Below are positions 41,421-45,162 of a DNA stretch of 45,162 nt, in pieces. Below the pieces are notes generated by a model, which made no database searches, was not told where the DNA came from, and saw only the letters and a program-made list of their open reading frames with translations. The translations under genes and the position numbers were made by a program. Within the stretch, counting starts at the first letter, position 1. Each line of letters starts with the position of its first letter. Origin of the DNA: Akkermansia sp. (GTDB taxonomy: Bacteria > Verrucomicrobiota > Verrucomicrobiia > Verrucomicrobiales > Akkermansiaceae); contig JAUNRC010000013.1 of the NCBI GenBank assembly GCA_030535875.1, positions 1 through 45,162 on the forward strand, in the 5' to 3' direction.

Positions 41421-43337
41421 ATGAAGCTACTGACGAGTATTGTTGCAGCAATGACCCTGATGGCAGCGCAGGCCACCGCCGGAGTGGAGGCTATGCAGAA
41501 TCTTCAGCGACCGCAGGCCGGACAGGCGGCGGATTTCAGCTTTGGCGGTAAGGGGGGACGCGAGTTCCTGCTGGACGGCAAGGCTTTTCAGATTCGCTCA
41601 GGCGAGATTCATCCGCAGCGTGTACCTCGCAGCCATTGGCGGCATCGCATACGAGCGGCGAAGGCCATGGGGCTCAATACGATAGCTTTCTATGTGTTCT
41701 GGAACGTTTTGGAGCAGGAGGACGGAAGTTGGGATTTCAGCGGACGCAATGATATAGGCGCCTTCATAGATATGTGCGCTGAGGAGGGAATGTGGGTGCT
41801 GTTCCGTCCCGGCCCTTATGTGTGCGGTGAGTGGGATTTGGGCGGTCTGCCGACATACCTGATTCGCGATGAGCATACGCCGCTCCGCTATACCGGTAAT
41901 CCTCAGTTTATGGCGGCTCAGACCCGCTATTTGGAAAAGATAGCAGAGGTGGCCGTTCCCCGACTTTGTCGCAATGGCGGACCGATTCTCATGGTGCAGT
42001 TGGAGAATGAGTACGGCAGTTATAAGAGTACGCATGATGAGATGGCCTACATTGAATGGCTGAAGAACTTCTGGGAGAAGAAGGGTGCCGGCCCGTTTTA
42101 TCTTTCGGAGGGTTCATCCAATCATCATTTGCGCTTTGTGCCGAAGGGAGTGGCCGTTGGTCTGGACCCTGCGGATAATGCATGGCAGATGACCAATGCT
42201 CTGCGCATTGCTCCCGGAGTGCCGGTGTTCTCGAGCGAGACATATCCCGGTTGGCTGCGCCATTGGGGAGAGGGCAATTGGACACCCAGCCGCAATGCTT
42301 TGAACTCCGTGCGTTGGTATATGCGCGACGGCGTGTCCTTCAACCTTTTTGTTTATCACGGAGGAACGAGTTTCGGATTGACTGCCGGGGCAAACAGCAA
42401 CGCTGACGGCAGCGCCTTCCAGCCTGACCTGACCAGCTACGATTACGGTTCACCTGTGGGAGAGAATGGTAATCTGACGCAGGAATATTTCGAATACCGC
42501 GATATTATCAAGGCGGCGTTGCCGGCAGAGGTAAGTTTGCCGGAGCCGGTACATCCGGTAGCGATGGAGGTGCCGCCGTTCCGTCCCGAGAAGGTGGCTG
42601 ACTTTGCGGCGCTTCGCGGTATATGCGAGTCGACGACTTATGCTCTTCCTCCCACGCTGGAAAGTTTGGGCCAGAACCAGGGAATCGGTATTTATTCCGC
42701 TACCATTCCGGCAGGCCCGACAGCAACTCTTACTTGCAAGGCTCATGATTATGCTCTTGTTTACGTCGGCGAGACTTTTGTCGGCACTCTGGACCGTCGC
42801 CATGCTCAGCAGCAATTGCAGCTCCCTGCGCGCGAACATCCTCAGCAATTGAAAATTGTCGTCGACACCTTCGGTCACGTCAATTTCGGTTCTTACCTCG
42901 AGAAAGACCGCAAGGGGCTCATCGGTAAGGTGATGTTGGGTGATAATGAGGTGCAGGGATGGCGCGTGGTGCGCATGCCGCTCAAGAGCGTACCCGAGGC
43001 GGCAAAGAAAACGGGACATGTGCGCGGTCGTGAGTGCGGTGCTTTGTACCGCGCGGAACTGAAGTTGGAGGGCACCCCGGAGGATACTTTCTTCGATATG
43101 ACCGGCTGGAAGAAAGGCTATGTGTGGGTGAATGGTCATTTGCTGGGTCGCTATTGGCATATCGGCCCGCAGGAGCGCCTGTATTGCCCCGGTGAGTTCC
43201 TGCGTAGAGGGAGCAACACCATTGAAGTTCTTGATATGATGATGGTGACGGATGTGCCGCCGCCCATTTCCGGTAAGAAAGAACGCAACATGGAAGTGAA
43301 GAAGTACACGGAATCCCTCAATAACCAATGGGACTGA
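41421..43337 (+). CDS. Secreted GH35 beta-galactosidase
   Basis: 638 residues. A signal peptide (about 1-20) exports it. GH35 retaining beta-galactosidases release terminal galactose, here probably from host O-glycans. The N-terminal barrel shows SGEIHPQRVPRSHW, GLNTIAFYVFWN, RPGPYVCGEWDLGGLP, the acid/base E197 in QLENEYGSY and the nucleophile E273 in SSETYPGW. The YHGGTSFGLTAGAN and TSYDYGSP segments are typical. C-terminal beta-sandwich domains end with WVNGHLLGRYW. It has its own promoter with direct repeats and is followed by ffh, which has a separate promoter. Confidence 0.94.
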   Translation: MKLLTSIVAAMTLMAAQATAGVEAMQNLQRPQAGQAADFSFGGKGGREFLLDGKAFQIRSGEIHPQRVPRSHWRHRIRAAKAMGLNTIAFYVFWNVLEQEDGSWDFSGRNDIGAFIDMCAEEGMWVLFRPGPYVCGEWDLGGLPTYLIRDEHTPLRYTGNPQFMAAQTRYLEKIAEVAVPRLCRNGGPILMVQLENEYGSYKSTHDEMAYIEWLKNFWEKKGAGPFYLSEGSSNHHLRFVPKGVAVGLDPADNAWQMTNALRIAPGVPVFSSETYPGWLRHWGEGNWTPSRNALNSVRWYMRDGVSFNLFVYHGGTSFGLTAGANSNADGSAFQPDLTSYDYGSPVGENGNLTQEYFEYRDIIKAALPAEVSLPEPVHPVAMEVPPFRPEKVADFAALRGICESTTYALPPTLESLGQNQGIGIYSATIPAGPTATLTCKAHDYALVYVGETFVGTLDRRHAQQQLQLPAREHPQQLKIVVDTFGHVNFGSYLEKDRKGLIGKVMLGDNEVQGWRVVRMPLKSVPEAAKKTGHVRGRECGALYRAELKLEGTPEDTFFDMTGWKKGYVWVNGHLLGRYWHIGPQERLYCPGEFLRRGSNTIEVLDMMMVTDVPPPISGKKERNMEVKKYTESLNNQWD

Positions 43338-43349
43338 CGTGCGGTCTGC

Positions 43350-43378
43350 TTGACATGGAGGCTTTGATATGATAGGGT
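43350..43378 (+). promoter_or_regulatory. Promoter of ffh (leaderless type)
   Basis: Perfect TTGACA (43350-43355), 17-bp spacer, TAGGGT (43373-43378), 6 bp to the ATG at 43385. Confidence 0.72.
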
Positions 43379-43384
43379 TGCACC

Positions 43385-44893
43385 ATGTTCTCGCTCCTTT
43401 CCGATAAGCTGGATGACACCTTCCGTAAACTTCGCGGCCTGAGTAAAATCTCAGAGTCGAACATCGCTGATGCCATGCGCGAAATCCGCATGGCGCTGCT
43501 CGATGCCGATGTTGAGTACAGCGTGGCTCGTGAGTTTATCGCTCATGTGAAAGAGCAGGCTATGGGGGTGGCCGTGTTGAAGACGGTCAAACCCGGCGAG
43601 CAAATCGTTAAGATTTTCCGCGATGAACTGGCCGATTTGCTGGGTGGTGAGGCAGCAGAGCTGAATCTCACTCCGCCTGCCCGCATTCTGATGGTAGGTC
43701 TGAATGGTGCCGGTAAGACGACAACGAGCGCCAAGCTTGCCCGCCGTCTGAAGGCAGAGGGGCGCAAGCCCCTGCTGGTTGCCTGTGACCTTATTCGCCC
43801 CGCTGCAATTGACCAGTTGGCAACTCTGGCCGGGCAGATAGAAGTTCCTGTTTACACTCCCGCACCCTCCGAGAAGGATGTTATCCGTGTGGCTAAGGAT
43901 GCTCTGAAGTGGGCTGCCGGGCAGGAGCACGATGTCATTATTTTCGATACCGCCGGCCGTCAGGAGGTCGATGAAGCACTGGTGGAGGAGCTGCGCCGCT
44001 TGGCGCGTTTTCTGGAGCCGCAGGAGGCTCTGCTTGTGGCGGATGCCGCTACCGGTCAGCAGGCTGTGCGTGTGGCTCAGGCATTCAATAAGGCTGTGGG
44101 GCTGACGGGTATTGTGCTTACGAAGCTCGATGGCGATGCCCGCGGCGGTGCCGCTCTGTCGATGCGTGCCGTGACCGGCAAACCGATTAAGTTTGTGGGT
44201 GAGGGCGAGAAGCTCGACATGTTCGGGCCTTTCGTGCCGGTGCGTATGGCTGACCGCATTCTGGGCATGGGCGATATCGTTGGTTTGGTGGAGAAGGCGG
44301 CAGAGAAGATTGATCAGCAGTCTGCCATGAACTCCATGAATCGCATGATGAGCGGCGAGTTCAACTTCAATGATTTTCTGGAGCAGATGCGCATGATGCA
44401 GAATCTCGGTCCGTTGGAAGGTCTGTTGGGTCTGTTGCCGGGCTTCGGTAAGCTGCGCAAGCAGTTGCCCGAGGGGGCGCTTGATCCTAAGAAGATGAAG
44501 CGTATGGAGGCTATTGTCCTTTCGATGACCCCCGCTGAGCGAGTGAACTACAAGTTGCTTATCCCTTCCCGTCGCCGTCGTATTGCCAAGGGCTCCGGCG
44601 TGAGCGAGATTGAGGTGAACCGCTTTATTAAGAACTTCCGCCAGATGAAGGAAATGATGAGCGGTAAAGGCAAGATGGGCGGGCTCATGAAGGCTATGGG
44701 TAAGATGAAGGGCGGCGGTATGCCCGATATGTCCGCGCTGGCGCAGGGCGGCGGCGATATGCCCGACCTCTCGTCGATGATGGGTGGTGGTATGCCTGAC
44801 TTTTCCGCCCTGATGGGAGGTGGCGGTAAGAAACCCAAGATGCCCGGTATGGGAAGTATGGGCGGCTTTGGCGGGATGTTCCGTCGCCGTTGA
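43385..44893 (+). CDS. ffh: Signal recognition particle protein Ffh
   Basis: 502 residues. Ffh binds SRP RNA and signal peptides and delivers ribosomes to the membrane with FtsY. The N domain is followed by the G domain: G1 GLNGAGKTT (usually GLQGSGKTT), ACDLIRPAAIDQL, FDTAGR (G3) and LTKLDGDARGG (G4). The methionine-rich M domain includes IPSRRRRIAKGSGVS, the SRP-RNA-binding segment. The C-terminal ~85 residues are an unusually long Gly/Met-rich tail (GGGMPDMSAL, MMGGGMPDF). A terminator follows directly. Confidence 0.96.
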   Translation: MFSLLSDKLDDTFRKLRGLSKISESNIADAMREIRMALLDADVEYSVAREFIAHVKEQAMGVAVLKTVKPGEQIVKIFRDELADLLGGEAAELNLTPPARILMVGLNGAGKTTTSAKLARRLKAEGRKPLLVACDLIRPAAIDQLATLAGQIEVPVYTPAPSEKDVIRVAKDALKWAAGQEHDVIIFDTAGRQEVDEALVEELRRLARFLEPQEALLVADAATGQQAVRVAQAFNKAVGLTGIVLTKLDGDARGGAALSMRAVTGKPIKFVGEGEKLDMFGPFVPVRMADRILGMGDIVGLVEKAAEKIDQQSAMNSMNRMMSGEFNFNDFLEQMRMMQNLGPLEGLLGLLPGFGKLRKQLPEGALDPKKMKRMEAIVLSMTPAERVNYKLLIPSRRRRIAKGSGVSEIEVNRFIKNFRQMKEMMSGKGKMGGLMKAMGKMKGGGMPDMSALAQGGGDMPDLSSMMGGGMPDFSALMGGGGKKPKMPGMGSMGGFGGMFRRR

Positions 44894-44913
44894 TGAAAAA
44901 ATATGATAAGAAG

Positions 44914-44942
44914 AAGCCCGGCCGTTTAGGTCGGGCTTTTTA
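44914..44942 (+). terminator. Terminator of ffh
   Basis: A 10-bp stem (44914-44923 with 44929-44938, one G-U) around GTTTA, continued by TTTTTA. It lies immediately before the likely group II intron. Confidence 0.88.
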
Positions 44943-44943
44943 G

Positions 44944-45162
44944 GTACGACCGACGCGATATGCGCACTGCGGTGAAAGTCCGCGCGGAGCCGCGATGATG
45001 CGGAATCCCAGACCTGAAGAACAAAGCAGCCGACGGCTGTAAGGCTGATTAGCCAAACACAGAGTGTTTGCCCTGCAAGGGTGAGTGTCCGTGGGGCGGG
45101 CACGAAGCAACTGCGGGGAGGTAACGAACCGTGGAAGAGGAAGTTCGAGGGGAAATCCCGAC
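44944..45162 (+). mobile_element. 5' part of a probable group II intron, cut by window edge
   Basis: Directly after the ffh terminator begins GTACGACC, similar to the group II 5' consensus GUGYG but with A at position 3. It is followed by GC-rich sequence with no long ORF. A hairpin GCGG-TGAAAGT-CCGC (44970-44984) is of the 'ggtgaaagtcc' type common in group II domain I, and further structured segments follow (GCAGCCGACGGCTG; GGGGAAATCCC). Class C introns insert just downstream of intrinsic terminators, which fits. The reverse transcriptase gene would lie beyond the window. The alternative is another structured RNA; RNase P RNA is not supported. Confidence 0.55.

Noticed and set aside
43451..45103. 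550-codon antisense frame opposite ffh and running into the intron
   Set aside because: It runs through a terminator and a structured RNA, and the translation is His/Gln-rich with no domain.
44944..45162. RNase P RNA or cobalamin riboswitch
   Set aside because: The GAAAGTCC element is preceded by GGT rather than the RNase P GAGG, and the cobalamin riboswitch core is missing. Group II intron domain I fits better.

Overview
The window looks like the chromosome of a Gram-negative, host-associated bacterium, most plausibly a gut Verrucomicrobiota (Akkermansia-like). This is an inference. It rests on KDO activation (kdsB), a secreted GH35 beta-galactosidase, an N-acetylhexosamine kinase-type gene paired with a sugar nucleotidyltransferase (mucin or host-glycan salvage), many secreted proteins of unknown function, and small proteins with a bacterial AP2-like domain. 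No rRNA gene or other species marker is present. No CRISPR array, prophage or insertion sequence was seen. One likely mobile element, the 5' end of a group II intron, is cut by the right edge.

Layout. 1-170: tRNA-Val(UAC) with promoter and terminator (minus). 210-4856: a three-gene minus-strand operon encoding an ankyrin lipoprotein, a secreted ankyrin protein and a membrane protein. 4888-6294: MBL/beta-CASP ribonuclease (minus). 6429-10386: a small membrane protein, a secreted transglutaminase-like protein, then ilvA-maf. 10390-11574: membrane metallophosphoesterase (minus), divergent from coaB-rsgA (11669-13410). 13551-17275: a SNF2-family ATPase with a possible leaderless upstream ORF. 17312-18700: a zinc-ribbon-like protein, a protein combining AP2-like and ribbon-helix-helix segments, and a tiny autonomous transcription unit. 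18698-22123: the minus-strand operon kdsB-uppS-thioredoxin-like-folP. 22166-23479: a small secreted protein, a second AP2-like protein, and ppa. 23519-31318: five co-directional genes, hom-lysC-TPR-TPR-murJ. 31392-35698: solitary nuoA, then metH. 35725-37905: sugar nucleotidyltransferase and NahK-like kinase. 37967-41255: an EamA transporter, a secreted proline/glutamine-rich protein, a DUF4236-like protein and a membrane protein. 41371-44942: GH35 beta-galactosidase and ffh. 44944-45162: group II intron start.

How the genes work together. Amino-acid supply is well represented: lysC and hom (aspartate family), metH (methionine) and ilvA (isoleucine). Envelope building is covered by kdsB (LPS core), uppS (undecaprenyl diphosphate) and murJ (lipid II flipping). 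coaB and folP serve cofactor synthesis. GH35 and the NahK/nucleotidyltransferase pair could form a route from released host glycans to activated amino sugars.

The strongest cross-cutting signal is promoter architecture. About twenty sigma70-type promoters can be read by eye, nearly all with a 17-bp spacer. In many the -10 hexamer ends only 6-14 bp before the start codon and no Shine-Dalgarno sequence is seen, implying widespread leaderless or near-leaderless mRNAs. This rule also corrects several start codons. All calls were made by reading; no database search was run.
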